Below, in pieces: positions 15,250 to 25,333 of a stretch of 32,452 nt of DNA (position 1 is the stretch's first letter; every line of letters begins with the position of its first letter). The DNA comes from Bacteroidetes bacterium SW_4_67_19. Lineage in GTDB: Bacteria > Bacteroidota > Rhodothermia > Rhodothermales > Salinibacteraceae. Under the pieces are notes generated by a model. It was not told where the DNA came from and did no database searches. It saw nothing but the letters and a program-made list of their open reading frames with translations. The translations under genes and the position numbers were made by a program. The DNA lies in contig PXTX01000089.1 of assembly GCA_003023275.1 (NCBI GenBank), positions 1 through 32,452 on the forward strand, written 5' to 3'.

Positions 15250-16606
15250 ATGAAAGCTCCCGCCGCCTCTCCTCCAGAACAGGTCCTTCCCTCTGACGGC
15301 TCCGTCACCGAAAACACCGAGCACGTCTCGTTTTTCGAGCAGGTCAACCAGATGTTCGACCGCGCCGCCGCCCACACCGACCACGGGCCCGGCCTCTTGA
15401 ACCAGATGAAGATCTGCAACAACATCTGCCAGTTCGAATTTCCCATCGAGCGCGACGAGGGCGGGATCGAGGTTATTCGCGCCTTTCGTTCGGAGCATTC
15501 CCACCACAAGACGCCCACCAAGGGCGGCATCCGCTACGCCACCAGCGTCAACGAGAACGAAGTGATGGCCCTCTCGGCGCTGATGAGCTACAAGTGCGCC
15601 ATCGTGGACGTGCCCTTCGGCGGAGCCAAGGGCGGGGTTGTATGCGATCCGAACGAGATGAGTCCGGGAGAGTTGGAGCGGCTCACTCGGCGCTATACCG
15701 CCGACTTGTTCGACGTGTTTGGGCCCGATAAGGACATCCCGGCTCCCGACATGAACACGAACGAGCAGATCATGGCGTGGGTGCTTGACACCTACTCGAT
15801 GCACGCGCGGCAGACGGAAAACGCCGTCGTGACGGGCAAGCCGGTGGGTCAGGGCGGCGTGCGGGGCGACCGTCATCGTGCAGGGCCTCGGCAACGTGGG
15901 CAGCCACGCCGCGCGCTTTCTGGAACAAGGCGGCGCGACGGTCGTCGGGGTCTCGGAGTTGGAGGGGGCGCTCTACGACGAAGGCGGCCTCGACATGGAG
16001 GCGCTGTTGGAGCACCGCGCGGAGACCGGCTCCATCGAAGGCTTCGGCGACGCGCACTTTACCGAACACGGCGCCGAGGCGCTCGAATGGGAGTGCGACA
16101 TCCTCATCCCCGCCGCCCTGGAGGGGGTCATCACCGAGGCCAATGCCCCGCGCGTGCGGGCCAGCATCATCGGCGAGGCGGCCAACGGCCCCATCACCAA
16201 CGCCGCCGACAAGATCCTGCGCGAGAAGAACGTGATGATTCTGCCGGACGTCTACCTCAACGCCGGCGGCGTGACGGTTTCCTACTTCGAGTGGCTGCGC
16301 AACCTCTCGCACGTGCGCTTCGGGCGCATGTCGAAGCGCTTCGAGAAGCGCAGCGCCGAGCGCATCCTCAAGAGCGTCGAGGAGCTGACAGGCCGCTCCT
16401 TTCCCAACTCGGTGTTCGAGGACGTGGCTACCGGCGCCAGCGAGGAAGACCTCGTCAACAGCGGCCTGGAGGAGACGATGATCCACGCCTACCAGGAGAT
16501 CCGCGAGATCGCCGCGCGCGAGAGCGTGGACTTGCGCACTGCCGCCTTCATCAGCGCCATCGACAAGATCGGCGTGGCCTACGGCGAGCTGGGGATCTTC
16601 CCGTAG
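15250..16606 (+). pseudogene. Glu/Leu/Phe/Val dehydrogenase, internal out-of-frame deletion
   Basis: The enzyme interconverts glutamate (or a related amino acid) and its 2-oxo acid plus ammonia with NAD(P). The N-terminal part holds the substrate domain: TPTKGGIRYA, the catalytic-lysine segment DVPFGGAKGGVV, DIPAPDMNTNEQIMAW and TGKPVGQGG. After Gly206 the frame is lost at about 15862-15866. The next frame over resumes with ATVIVQGLGNVGSHAARFL, the Rossmann nucleotide loop, and runs to the TAG at 16604-16606 (ending AYGELGIFP). The family normally has a GR.EATG.G segment and about 30-45 residues between these points; here they are gone and the deletion length must be 2 modulo 3. As written no functional enzyme can be made. 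It may be an assembly error, as other lesions lie nearby. Confidence 0.9.
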
Positions 16607-16640
16607 TGTTCTGGTGTTGGGGTGCAGGTTTTGGCCGCTG
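16607..16640. repeat. GGTGTT-type array between convergent genes
   Basis: The 34 bases between the dehydrogenase stop and the LacI-family stop contain TGTTCTGGTGTTGGGGTG, the word used also at 3757-3792 and 30031-30055. It follows the plus-strand stop directly, as in other gaps. Confidence 0.5.
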
Positions 16641-17729
16641 TCACCGTTTGCTCGAACGGCGCGCCTGGAGGACCGGCGTCATGCGTTCGGCCACGCGCTC
16701 CGGGTCGTCGGGGTGGGCCATGCGGTACATCAGGCGCTGCACGGCGCGCTCGCCGACCTCGTGCATGCCCTGCGACACGCTGGAGAGGCCCAGAAAGCGG
16801 CTCGTCTTCACGTCGTCGTAGCCGACGAGCGCGACGTCGGCGGGCACTTCTTTGCCGGCCTCACGCAGGGCCGTCCAGGCGCCCACCGCGTGCACATCGC
16901 TGGAGCAAAAGACGGCCGTGACCGGCGGGTCGGCCATCAGGAGCTGGCGCATGGCTTCGCGACCGGCCTCTTCGCTGAAGCCGGCGTGCTTGCTGGTTTG
17001 CCCGCTCACGACGAGCGACGCGTCGAACGGCAGGCCCGCCTCCTCGAGCACGGCGCGGTAGCCCTCGATGCGGCGCTCCTGGAGGGGCATCTCGTTGCGC
17101 GTGCGAATCAGGCCGATGCGCTCGTGGCCCTGCTCGATGAGGTGGGCGGTCGCGGCGCGCGCGCCGGCGTGGTCGTCCCAGGTAAAGCTGTCGAGCCCGT
17201 CGCGCTCGTCGCCGATCAAGACCGCCGGGGCGCGCCAGGCGCGCAGCTCGTCGGCAGCGGCTTCATCGACGATGGCGCCGGCCACGAGCAACCCGTCGAC
17301 GGTGCCCTGGTCGAGAAAGTGCGCCAGCTCGGCGTTCGGGTCCTCCGAGCCGAGGTCGCGCACCAGCAGGTCGACGTTGCGCCCGCGCAGGCTCAGGCGG
17401 ATGCCCTTCATCAGTTCGTTGTGAAAGGGCGTAATGAAGCTCGGCAGCGCCACGGCGATCATGCGCGTCTGCTGCTCGGCGAGGGTGCGCGCGGTGCGGT
17501 CGGGCCGGTAGCTCAGCTCCCGAATAGCCGCCTCGACGCGCTCGCGCGTCTCTTCGGCCACGTTGTCCGCGTCGTTCATCACGCGCGAGACGGTGGCCAC
17601 CGACGTGCCGCTCCTGGAGGCCACGTCGTAGATGGTGGCCTTGGGGGGCGAGGCGTCGTCGGAGGACGCTTCGTCAGCAGTCGCGTCGTCAGAAGTGGCG
17701 CCGGGGGCGGAGTCGCTGGAAGGAGGCAC
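16641..17729 (-). CDS. LacI/GalR-family transcriptional regulator
   Basis: The 362-residue protein has a LacI helix-turn-helix at residues about 33-54 (TIYDVASRSGTSVATVSRVMN). A hinge with ARTLAEQQ (the leucine that enters the minor groove at the central CG) comes next, then a periplasmic-binding-protein-like sensor domain (MIAVALPSF to about residue 350). An acidic Ser/Asp-rich extension of about 30 residues precedes the DNA-binding domain, as is common in acidic proteomes. The ligand cannot be told; family members mostly sense sugars or nucleosides. It is convergent with the dehydrogenase, whose promoter region carries two LacI-type palindromes, so it is the natural candidate for binding them. 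I see no such palindrome before its own start. Confidence 0.95.
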   Translation of the reverse strand: MPPSSDSAPGATSDDATADEASSDDASPPKATIYDVASRSGTSVATVSRVMNDADNVAEETRERVEAAIRELSYRPDRTARTLAEQQTRMIAVALPSFITPFHNELMKGIRLSLRGRNVDLLVRDLGSEDPNAELAHFLDQGTVDGLLVAGAIVDEAAADELRAWRAPAVLIGDERDGLDSFTWDDHAGARAATAHLIEQGHERIGLIRTRNEMPLQERRIEGYRAVLEEAGLPFDASLVVSGQTSKHAGFSEEAGREAMRQLLMADPPVTAVFCSSDVHAVGAWTALREAGKEVPADVALVGYDDVKTSRFLGLSSVSQGMHEVGERAVQRLMYRMAHPDDPERVAERMTPVLQARRSSKR

Positions 17730-17759
17730 GGGGGCGGAAGCGGTCGGCGGAAAGCGGGA

Positions 17760-17802
17760 GCGAACGGCGGAAAGCCGGGGGGGTCCACGTTACCGATTGA
17801 AG
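17760..17802. repeat. Dispersed intergenic repeat, second copy of 6828-6873
   Basis: The 43 bases match 6828-6873 nearly throughout (GCGAACG.CGGAAAG.CGG, then GTCCA.GTTACCGATTGAAG), with small gaps. In both places the copy lies on minus-strand transcripts, between the stop of one gene and the start of a gene of regulator type (LacI here, Lrp/AsnC-like there). Confidence 0.75.
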
Positions 17803-17807
17803 CGGCA

Positions 17808-18188
17808 TCAGGCCGAGGCGGGCTCGGCGGGATCTTCGGGATTGCGCTCGGCTCCGTGGTCGATGAGGCGGGCCGTCAGGTCGGCGCCGTGGCCAAAGAT
17901 GACTTCCGTCTCGTTCTCGGGGTGCGCGCCGATGTGCACGTTGTGGAAGGCCTCCCAGCACCGGTAGATGGCCAGGCTGGAGTAGCCCCTCGCCTCGGAG
18001 TTGATGTCGCCGCGCCAGCAGATGACGACCTGCCCGTTGTGAAAGATGCAGCCGTCGAGGACGCGCCCGGTGCCGCTCACGCCGCTCGTTTCGCGCTCGT
18101 CGCCTTCGGCGTGCGAGTCGGAGTCTGCCTGCGCGGGGGAAGCGTCCTCGGGACGAGACGAATCGTCGGAGGGGGCGTCATGCGGCAT
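17808..18188 (-). CDS. Hypothetical acidic protein
   Basis: The 126-residue product begins with about 45 acidic, Ser/Asp-rich residues. A more ordinary region follows with GTGRVLDGCIFHNGQVVICWRGD and GYSSLAIYRCWEAFHNVHIG, which looks like a small beta-rich domain with three cysteines. There is no signal peptide or membrane segment. I recognise no family. The start at ATG 18188 (MPHDAP) is chosen because the in-frame extension to 18266 has no acidic bias and looks intergenic. It precedes the LacI-family gene on the same strand by 78 bases, separated by a dispersed repeat. Confidence 0.65.
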   Translation of the reverse strand: MPHDAPSDDSSRPEDASPAQADSDSHAEGDERETSGVSGTGRVLDGCIFHNGQVVICWRGDINSEARGYSSLAIYRCWEAFHNVHIGAHPENETEVIFGHGADLTARLIDHGAERNPEDPAEPASA

Positions 18189-18341
18189 GGCAACAGGGTC
18201 ATCCGGGCGAGAGAAGATAAACGCACGGACCAGATAAAAGGCCCGGTGGTCTTTCGTTTGTTCCACTCGTACCCAGATGCCTCGTCGAGGTTCGCGCGCG
18301 CACCGGGATCGCGCACTGGGGTCGCGTGCCGGCGGCCAGGC

Positions 18342-19703
18342 TCACGGCGACGCCTGCAACGCCGGCGCGTCGGTGGTGACGGTCTCGGCGGCGGCGCGGC
18401 CGCTGGCGAGCGCCCCGTTGATCGAGGCGGTGCGCCGGTGGTCGCCGCAGCAGTACAGGCCGGGGCGGCGGCGCACGGCCTTTACGGGCAGGGAGAGGTA
18501 CGGCGGCGCCTGCTCCGGCAGCGCGTAGTCGACGCGCACGGTGCGCAGCGCGCGCCATCCTTCCACGCCCGCCCCGAACCAGCTGCGCAGCTGCTTGCGC
18601 ACCGCCGCTTGAAGCTCCTCGTCGGAGGCGGAAGGCGCCCCCAGCACGCTTGCACTGATGAGCGCCTTGTCCGGCGGCGCATAGGCCGGCTGCACGTTCG
18701 ACGGGACGGTCACGGTATTGACGGGCCCCGCGCCCCTGTCGCCATTGAGCATCAAGACGGCCTCGTCGGTGGGCGCGCGCCCGGCGGCGAAGTAGACCGT
18801 CGCCGTGCTGCGGTGGGCGGCGGGCGGAATGTCGTCTTCCGGATGACCGTCGTCCCGCTTCAGGAGCCGGCGTGCCTCGGGCGCCTCGGTGGCGACGACG
18901 ACGGCGGGGGCGTCGAGCGCCGCCCCGCTTTCGAGACGCACCGTTTGTTCCTCGACGGATTGTCCCTCGACGGACGCGACGCGGGCGCCGAGCCGGAGCG
19001 TGCCCTCGGGCAGGGCGCCGGCGAGCTGGCGTGGAATCGCCTGCATGCCCGCCGCCGGAAGCGCGGCTGCCCCCCTGGAGAACATCCGAAAGACGAACGC
19101 GAACATGCGGCTGGACGTGCGCAGTTCGTCTTCCAGAAAAATGCCGCCCAGGAAGGGCCGAAAGAAGCGGTCGATGATGGTTTCGGAAAAGCCCCAGCGC
19201 TCGCGCAGGGCCTCGGCGGTGGTCGTCTCGGGGCGGGCGAAAAGCTCGCGCAGGGGGGTGTTCTGGAGCGCCCAGCGCAGGTAGCCCACGCGCAACTTGT
19301 CGGCCAGCGTACCGACGGGGCTGAGGAGGGTGGCCGGCAGGTCGCGCGGGTGGCGAAGGGGGTCGGCCACGCGGTGGAAGGCGCCGCTGCCGTCCGGGTC
19401 GTTCAGGTGCACGAGCGCGCCGCTGTAAAAGCGGCCCAGCCGGAGCGCGTCGTAGTCGAGGAGCTGTTGCGCGAGCGGGTAGGCCGTCAAGAGCACCTGA
19501 AAGCCGCGATCCAGCAGGAAGCCGCCGGGGTGCTGGATCGTGCGCACGCGCCCGCCGACCTGGTCGGTGGCTTCGAGCAGGCGTACGCGCAGGCCGCGCC
19601 GGGTCAACTCGCGCGCACAGGCCAGCCCCGCCAGCCCCGCCCCGATGACGAACACGTCCGCGTCGGGTTCGCCATTGTTCTCAGGAGAAGCGGCGTCGTC
19701 CAC
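18342..19703 (-). CDS. NAD(P)/FAD-dependent oxidoreductase, amine-oxidase / protoporphyrinogen-oxidase-like
   Basis: A flavin enzyme of the amine-oxidase superfamily. The dinucleotide-binding motif is DVFVIGAGLAGLACARELTRRGLRVRLLEATDQVGGRVRT-like, with GAGLAG near residue 20 and the GGR motif after it. LLDRGFQVL is a typical second FAD contact. The C-terminal GLYCCGDHRRTASINGALASGRAAA closes the FAD site. The substrate is unknown; relatives include phytoene desaturases and protoporphyrinogen oxidases. Opened fully, the frame reaches ATG 19913 but would overlap the gene at 19739-20161. I choose GTG 19703 (453 residues), 35 bases after that gene's stop. It forms a likely two-gene unit with the SpoIIAA-like gene. 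Confidence 0.88.
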   Translation of the reverse strand: MDDAASPENNGEPDADVFVIGAGLAGLACARELTRRGLRVRLLEATDQVGGRVRTIQHPGGFLLDRGFQVLLTAYPLAQQLLDYDALRLGRFYSGALVHLNDPDGSGAFHRVADPLRHPRDLPATLLSPVGTLADKLRVGYLRWALQNTPLRELFARPETTTAEALRERWGFSETIIDRFFRPFLGGIFLEDELRTSSRMFAFVFRMFSRGAAALPAAGMQAIPRQLAGALPEGTLRLGARVASVEGQSVEEQTVRLESGAALDAPAVVVATEAPEARRLLKRDDGHPEDDIPPAAHRSTATVYFAAGRAPTDEAVLMLNGDRGAGPVNTVTVPSNVQPAYAPPDKALISASVLGAPSASDEELQAAVRKQLRSWFGAGVEGWRALRTVRVDYALPEQAPPYLSLPVKAVRRRPGLYCCGDHRRTASINGALASGRAAAETVTTDAPALQASP

Positions 19704-19738
19704 AGGCGATGCAGCGTTCAGGGGGAAGGAGCGGGAGA

Positions 19739-20161
19739 TTATCGGCCGGGCGCACCGCTTTTCAGGTCCAGCGGGGACAGGTCGGCCTGCTCGTGCCCCA
19801 GCCAAGAGAGTGCGTCGGGAAGACCAGAGAAGGTGTGCACCTGCGCGGTCGGAGCGAGCGTCGCTGCCGCTGTTTGGAAAAATATTCTGTGTTCGCGGTT
19901 TCGCGCCGCGCACGCGACGCGGTAGTGCTTTTGATCGCGTGCCTCCTGTGTCGCCTCCGCCAGCGCGTCCATCACCTCGTCGTCCCCCGGCTCGATTTTC
20001 GCGTCCGCCTTCACGTCGAGGAGGGTGTCAATGCGGGGGTGGAACGCCGGCTTCGCTGCGTATGTCCGTAGGCAGCGCAGGATGTTCCGGCCCGTCACCT
20101 TTCCAGAAGCCTTGAGGTACAGCAGGTCCGGGGCCGGTTTGATGTCGAAACGGAAAGGCAT
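19739..20161 (-). CDS. SpoIIAA-like (STAS-fold) hypothetical protein
   Basis: The 140-residue product starts MPFRFDIKPAPDLLYLKASG and continues KVTGRNILRCLRTYAAKPAF, then IDTLLDVKADAKIEPGDDEV. This strand-helix-strand layout, with a hydrophobic strand before VT and LLDV at the second strand, resembles the SpoIIAA-like family, whose members are uncharacterised and lack the phosphorylated serine of true anti-anti-sigma factors. No signal peptide or membrane segment is present. An ATG six codons upstream (20179) is also possible. The FAD oxidoreductase follows after 35 bases on the same strand. Function unknown; the fold assignment rests on pattern alone. Confidence 0.65.
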   Translation of the reverse strand: MPFRFDIKPAPDLLYLKASGKVTGRNILRCLRTYAAKPAFHPRIDTLLDVKADAKIEPGDDEVMDALAEATQEARDQKHYRVACAARNREHRIFFQTAAATLAPTAQVHTFSGLPDALSWLGHEQADLSPLDLKSGAPGR

Positions 20162-20407
20162 GACGACAAAAATACCCAACGAGCAAGACTAAAGCCGCCT
20201 GTTTCGCCCATAGCACCACTGTGCCGCCCAACACAAATCGACGCAAAGGCTGGGCCACCGCGAAACTGCCGCTCCGATTGCAGCGTTTTGGAGTCTGCCC
20301 TCCGACACCGTGGCGTTTTCCACCAGGCAAGCTCAAACGCAGAGCAGACGAAACGACCGCTGTCTGCCGTCTGCCGTCGAATCCACAATCCTGATTTGGA
20401 TTCCTCC

Positions 20408-20962
20408 ATGCCCACGATCACCGCCGACCGGTTCCTCCTCACCACCGACGACTACCGCGCGATGGCCGAGGCGGGCATCCTCCGCCCCGACGACCGCGTC
20501 GAACTCGTCGACGGCCAGATTCGCCCTATGTCGCCCATCGGAGCATCACACCTATTCTGCGTAAACCGGCTCGACCGGCTGTTCAACGAGTACACGAACG
20601 CGGGAGAGATAGAAGTTAGCGTCCAAAACCCGGTACAACTCAGCCCCCATCAGGAGCCGGAACCGGACGTGGCGCTTCTGCGTGCCGCCGAGGAACCGCG
20701 CATGCCGTCCGCCGACGATGCCCTGCTCATCGTCGAGGTCGCCGACACGACCTACGCCTACGACCGCGAGACCAAGCTTCCGCGCTACGCCGAGGCCGGC
20801 GTCCCGCAGGTCTGGATCATCGACCTGCCCGAGCGCCGGCTCGAAGCCTACACCCACCCCACCGACGACCAGTACGGCGACCACACCACGCACCACGCCG
20901 GCGACGACGTGACGCTGCCCCACACCGAGCATCGCATCCGCCTCGCCGACGTGCTTCCGTGA
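20408..20962 (+). CDS. Uma2-family (DUF820) protein, PD-(D/E)XK nuclease fold
   Basis: The 184-residue protein matches the Uma2 family, whose fold is that of restriction-type endonucleases but whose role is unknown. The typical elements are visible: FLLTTDDYRAMAEAGILRPDDRVELVDGQI at the N-terminus, EPEPDVALLR in the middle, DALLIVEVADTTYAYDRETKLPRYAEAGVPQVWIID with the putative catalytic Asp, Glu and Lys, and an R.LEAY strand afterwards. Families of this type are numerous in cyanobacteria, Chloroflexi and Salinibacter-like bacteria. The start ATG 20408 precedes the conserved N-terminus; the upstream in-frame extension is intergenic. It ends 46 bases before thrS. Confidence 0.9.
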   Translation: MPTITADRFLLTTDDYRAMAEAGILRPDDRVELVDGQIRPMSPIGASHLFCVNRLDRLFNEYTNAGEIEVSVQNPVQLSPHQEPEPDVALLRAAEEPRMPSADDALLIVEVADTTYAYDRETKLPRYAEAGVPQVWIIDLPERRLEAYTHPTDDQYGDHTTHHAGDDVTLPHTEHRIRLADVLP

Positions 20963-21008
20963 GCGGCCAACCCCTCCCACTCCCACGCCCCCGCACTCCC
21001 GCACCCGA

Positions 21009-23002
<1,994 letters not shown>

Positions 23003-23003
<1 letters not shown>

Positions 23004-23060
23004 AGGTTGAAAGTTGACCGTTCCGACAGGTACCCCTTCAACCTTGTACTTTCAACTTGC
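23003..23060. repeat. Inverted pair of GGTTGAA / TTCAACC arrays after thrS
   Basis: GTTGAAGGTTGAAAGTTGAC follows the thrS stop immediately. After a spacer of about 15 bases comes CTTCAACCTTGTACTTTCAA before the next gene. The two arms are complementary over much of their length. Confidence 0.7.
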
Positions 23061-23071
23061 GCCGCGAAGCC

Positions 23072-24127
23072 ATGAGCAACGGCACGCAAAGCGAAAGCGC
23101 CTCCGACCGCATGAGCGCCTCCGACCGCATGAGCAAGCGCGTCTCGGGCGGGCGCGTGGGATTCTGGTTGCTCATGGGGGCCGACCGGCGCGTCATGGCT
23201 GCCCTTTTGACGCTTACGGTCTTCGCCGCGCTGGTGGGGCTGGGCGCGCTCGACCCGGTGCCGCTGAGCGAGGCCATGCTCAAATCGGACCCGGCGCAGA
23301 CGCTCTTTCAGGGCCTCACCGGGGCGATCATCACCAGCGTCACGCTCGTGGTCACGCTCTCGCAGCTGGTGCTCTCGCAGGAAATGGGGCCGCTGGGCGA
23401 CCAGCGCCGGCGCATGGAGGGCGCGATGCAGTTCCGCAAGGACTCCGAGGACCTGCTCGACGAAGACGTCGCGCCGCCGGAGCCGTCGGGCTACCTGCGC
23501 GCCCTCATCAGCGCTGCCGAGACGCGCGCCGAGCGCCTCAAAGAGCGGGCCTCCGGCGACCGCGACGCCGACCGCGACCTGCGCGACTATGCCGACGACC
23601 TGATCGACAACGCCGAAAAGGTCAAGGGCAACCTCGAAGGAGCGAACTTCGGCACGTTCGACGTGCTCCAGGCTGCGCTCGACTTCAACTACTCCTGGAA
23701 AATCTATCAGGCCCGCACGCTCAAAGACGACTACGGCGAGGCCTTCGCTGAACATGTCAACGACACGCTCGAGGAATTGCTCTCGGTGTTGCGCGCCCTC
23801 GGCCCCACGCGCGAGCACATCAAGACGCTCTACTTCGAGTGGACGCTCGTGGACCTCTCGCGCGCGATGATCTATGCGGCCCTTCCCGCGCTCATCGTCT
23901 GCATCGGCAGCCTGCTGTTCGTAGGCACGCCCGAAGGCTTCACCGGCGCCACGCTGGGCGTGGACGACGCGCTCTGGACCGTCAGCGCGGCGGTGGCCAT
24001 TTCGGTGTCGCCGTTTTCCATTTTGCTCTCGTACGTGCTCCGCATCGCGACGGTCGCCAAGCGCACCCTCGCCGTCAGCACCTTCGTCCTGCGCGAAACG
24101 GATCGCACGGCCGACCTCGACGAGTGA
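23072..24127 (+). CDS. Integral membrane protein of unknown function between thrS and infC
   Basis: The 351-residue protein has two hydrophobic segments near the N-terminus (about 38-60 and 80-100, with TLVVTLSQLVLSQEMGPLGDQ after the second). A long charged cytoplasmic or periplasmic region of about 150 residues follows, then two more helices near the end (IYAALPALIVCIGSLLFV and VSAAVAISVSPFSILLSYVL), so four membrane passes. From memory, proteins with the VLSQE.GPLGDQR motif are common in haloarchaea; if so this may be one of the genes shared between salt-loving bacteria and archaea. I know no function. The start is ATG 23072; the 18-base tandem repeat after it contains two more in-frame ATGs (23111 and 23129). 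A strong hairpin follows the stop. Confidence 0.85.
   Translation: MSNGTQSESASDRMSASDRMSKRVSGGRVGFWLLMGADRRVMAALLTLTVFAALVGLGALDPVPLSEAMLKSDPAQTLFQGLTGAIITSVTLVVTLSQLVLSQEMGPLGDQRRRMEGAMQFRKDSEDLLDEDVAPPEPSGYLRALISAAETRAERLKERASGDRDADRDLRDYADDLIDNAEKVKGNLEGANFGTFDVLQAALDFNYSWKIYQARTLKDDYGEAFAEHVNDTLEELLSVLRALGPTREHIKTLYFEWTLVDLSRAMIYAALPALIVCIGSLLFVGTPEGFTGATLGVDDALWTVSAAVAISVSPFSILLSYVLRIATVAKRTLAVSTFVLRETDRTADLDE
23099..23134 (+). repeat. In-frame tandem duplication, 18 bp x 2
   Basis: GCCTCCGACCGCATGAGC is repeated exactly (23099-23116, 23117-23134), encoding the six-residue unit ASDRMS twice at the N-terminus of the membrane protein. Each unit contains an ATG in frame. Confidence 0.95.
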
Positions 24128-24139
24128 GCATCTGGGGTT

Positions 24140-24181
24140 CTGGTTGAAGGGTTCGGGTTGACCATCGAACCATTCAACCAG
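24140..24181 (+). terminator. Strong hairpin after the membrane-protein gene
   Basis: CTGGTTGAAGGGTTCG (24140-24155) and CGAACCATTCAACCAG (24166-24181) pair at 15 of 16 positions around a 10-base loop. No T-run follows, so it is not a standard terminator; it may protect the transcript end or separate expression of thrS and infC. Confidence 0.45.
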
Positions 24182-24280
24182 CAGATCACCGACCCAACAG
24201 CCCACGAAACCCCCCCCCGCCGCCGCGCGTGTTTTTAGTTCCTCCGAGCGACCTTTCCCTCATCACCCGCCCCGAGACCC

Positions 24281-24799
24281 ATCGCCAAAGCCGATAACCT
24301 CCGCGTCAACGAAAACATTCGCGCCGAAGAGGTGCGCGTCGTCGAGCCCGACGGGGACCACAGCGTGCTTTCTCTCGACGAGGCGTACGACATCGCCGCC
24401 GACTACGAGCTGGACCTCGTCGAGATCGCCCCGGACGCCGACCCGCCCGTCTGTAAGGTGCTCGACTACGGCAAGTACCGCTACGAGCAGCAGAAGAAGG
24501 AGAAGGAGCGCCGCAAGAAGTCGCAGTCCATGCAGCTCAAGGAGCTGCGCTTCCGCCCGCGCACCGCCGACCACGACTTCAACTTCAAGCTCGACCATGC
24601 GCGCGAGTTTCTCGAAGACGGCGACAAGGTGAAAGCCTACGTCCAGTTCCGCGGCCGCGACATCATCTACAAGGATCAGGGCATGGACCTGCTGCGCCGT
24701 CTCATCGAGGACCTCCAGGATATCGCCAAGATCGACCAGCCGCCCGAGATGGAGGGCCGCCGCATGACGACCATCCTCTCTCCGCACAAGAATAAGTGA
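24281..24799 (+). CDS. infC: Translation initiation factor IF-3, ATC start
   Basis: IF3 binds the 30S subunit and rejects wrong start codons and initiator pairing. The N-domain (NLRVNENIRAEEVRVVEP), the lysine-rich linker (QQKKEKERRKKSQSM) and the C-domain (LKELRFRPRTADHDFNFKL to MTTILSPHK) are complete, 172 residues in all. The conserved N-terminus AKADNLRVNENIR is preceded in frame by ATC at 24281. Between the in-frame stop at 24236-24238 and the GTG and ATG codons inside the N-domain (24326, 24332) there is no ATG, GTG or TTG. The start is therefore ATC, equivalent to the AUU start of E. coli infC. IF3 discriminates against such codons and so limits its own synthesis. Starting at ATG 24332 would remove 17 conserved residues. 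Confidence 0.95.
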   Translation: MAKADNLRVNENIRAEEVRVVEPDGDHSVLSLDEAYDIAADYELDLVEIAPDADPPVCKVLDYGKYRYEQQKKEKERRKKSQSMQLKELRFRPRTADHDFNFKLDHAREFLEDGDKVKAYVQFRGRDIIYKDQGMDLLRRLIEDLQDIAKIDQPPEMEGRRMTTILSPHKNK

Positions 24800-24828
24800 G
24801 TGCGGGCGTCTGAGAGTGCGGGCGTCTG
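24798..24828. repeat. Tandem duplication overlapping the infC stop
   Basis: GAGTGCGGGCGTCTG occurs at 24798-24812 and 24814-24828, period 16. The first copy shares two bases with the infC stop codon. Confidence 0.85.
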
Positions 24829-25032
24829 GGGGCAACGTGGGGGGCAAGATTTGGCGAATTGGCGGAAGCGCGGTGGCTGCTCGGCCCCGGAGCCGGAACG
24901 AGCGTGCCGCGCGTCTCGTGTGCATGGGTCGATTTTTGAAAACCCCAAACCCGAGACGAGCGAAGCGCCCCGTGCGACTCACACCAGTAAACCCCGACCC
25001 CCAAACTCCCAACCCCAAACCGCGAAGCCGCC
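24800..25032 (+). promoter_or_regulatory. Leader between infC and rpmI, possible structured region
   Basis: This 233-base stretch separates infC from rpmI, unusually long for this operon. It holds the tandem duplication above, then a stem CGTCTCG (24912-24918) with CGAGACG (24952-24958) enclosing a T-run, and finally a C/A-rich array (CCCCAAACTCCCAACCCC-like) up to ATG 25033. In other bacteria ribosomal protein L20 represses its own operon by binding the mRNA leader in this region. Whether this leader does so cannot be decided by eye. Confidence 0.35.
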
Positions 25033-25224
25033 ATGCCGAAGATGAAATCCCGCAGCGCCGTCCAGAAGCGCTTCAAGAAAACCTCCAACGGCAAAGTGAA
25101 GCGCAAGAAAGCCAAGCGCGCTCACATCCTGACCAAGAAAAGCCCCAAGAAGAAGCGCCAGCTCCGCCGCGACACCATCGTCAGCAAGGCCGACGAGAAG
25201 CGCATCAAGAAAATGCTGGGATGA
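25033..25224 (+). CDS. rpmI: Ribosomal protein bL35
   Basis: The 63-residue, very basic product is a full-length bL35 of the large ribosomal subunit. It starts [17 protein letters not shown], contains the family pattern [15 protein letters not shown], and ends KRIKKMLG. It lies between infC and rplT as in most bacteria. A GC-rich hairpin (GGACCGC with GCGGTCC, about 25238-25269) follows the stop, then a TTCAACC-type leader precedes rplT. Confidence 0.97.
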   Translation: MPKMKSRSAVQKRFKKTSNGKVKRKKAKRAHILTKKSPKKKRQLRRDTIVSKADEKRIKKMLG

Positions 25225-25333
25225 GGCCTGTCGGCCCGACGGCGGACCGCGGACGACAGACGGCGGTCCCCTTTCCGCAGGCGTAGCCGCTGCCGAACGA
25301 CAACCCTTCAACCTTAAACGTTCCCCCCGACCA

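Noticed and set aside
15862-15870. Programmed frameshift in the dehydrogenase
   Set aside because: No slippery sequence is seen and conserved residues are missing, so a deletion explains it better.
19704-19913. N-terminal extension of the FAD oxidoreductase to ATG 19913
   Set aside because: It would overlap the SpoIIAA-like gene in another frame and lacks any family feature.
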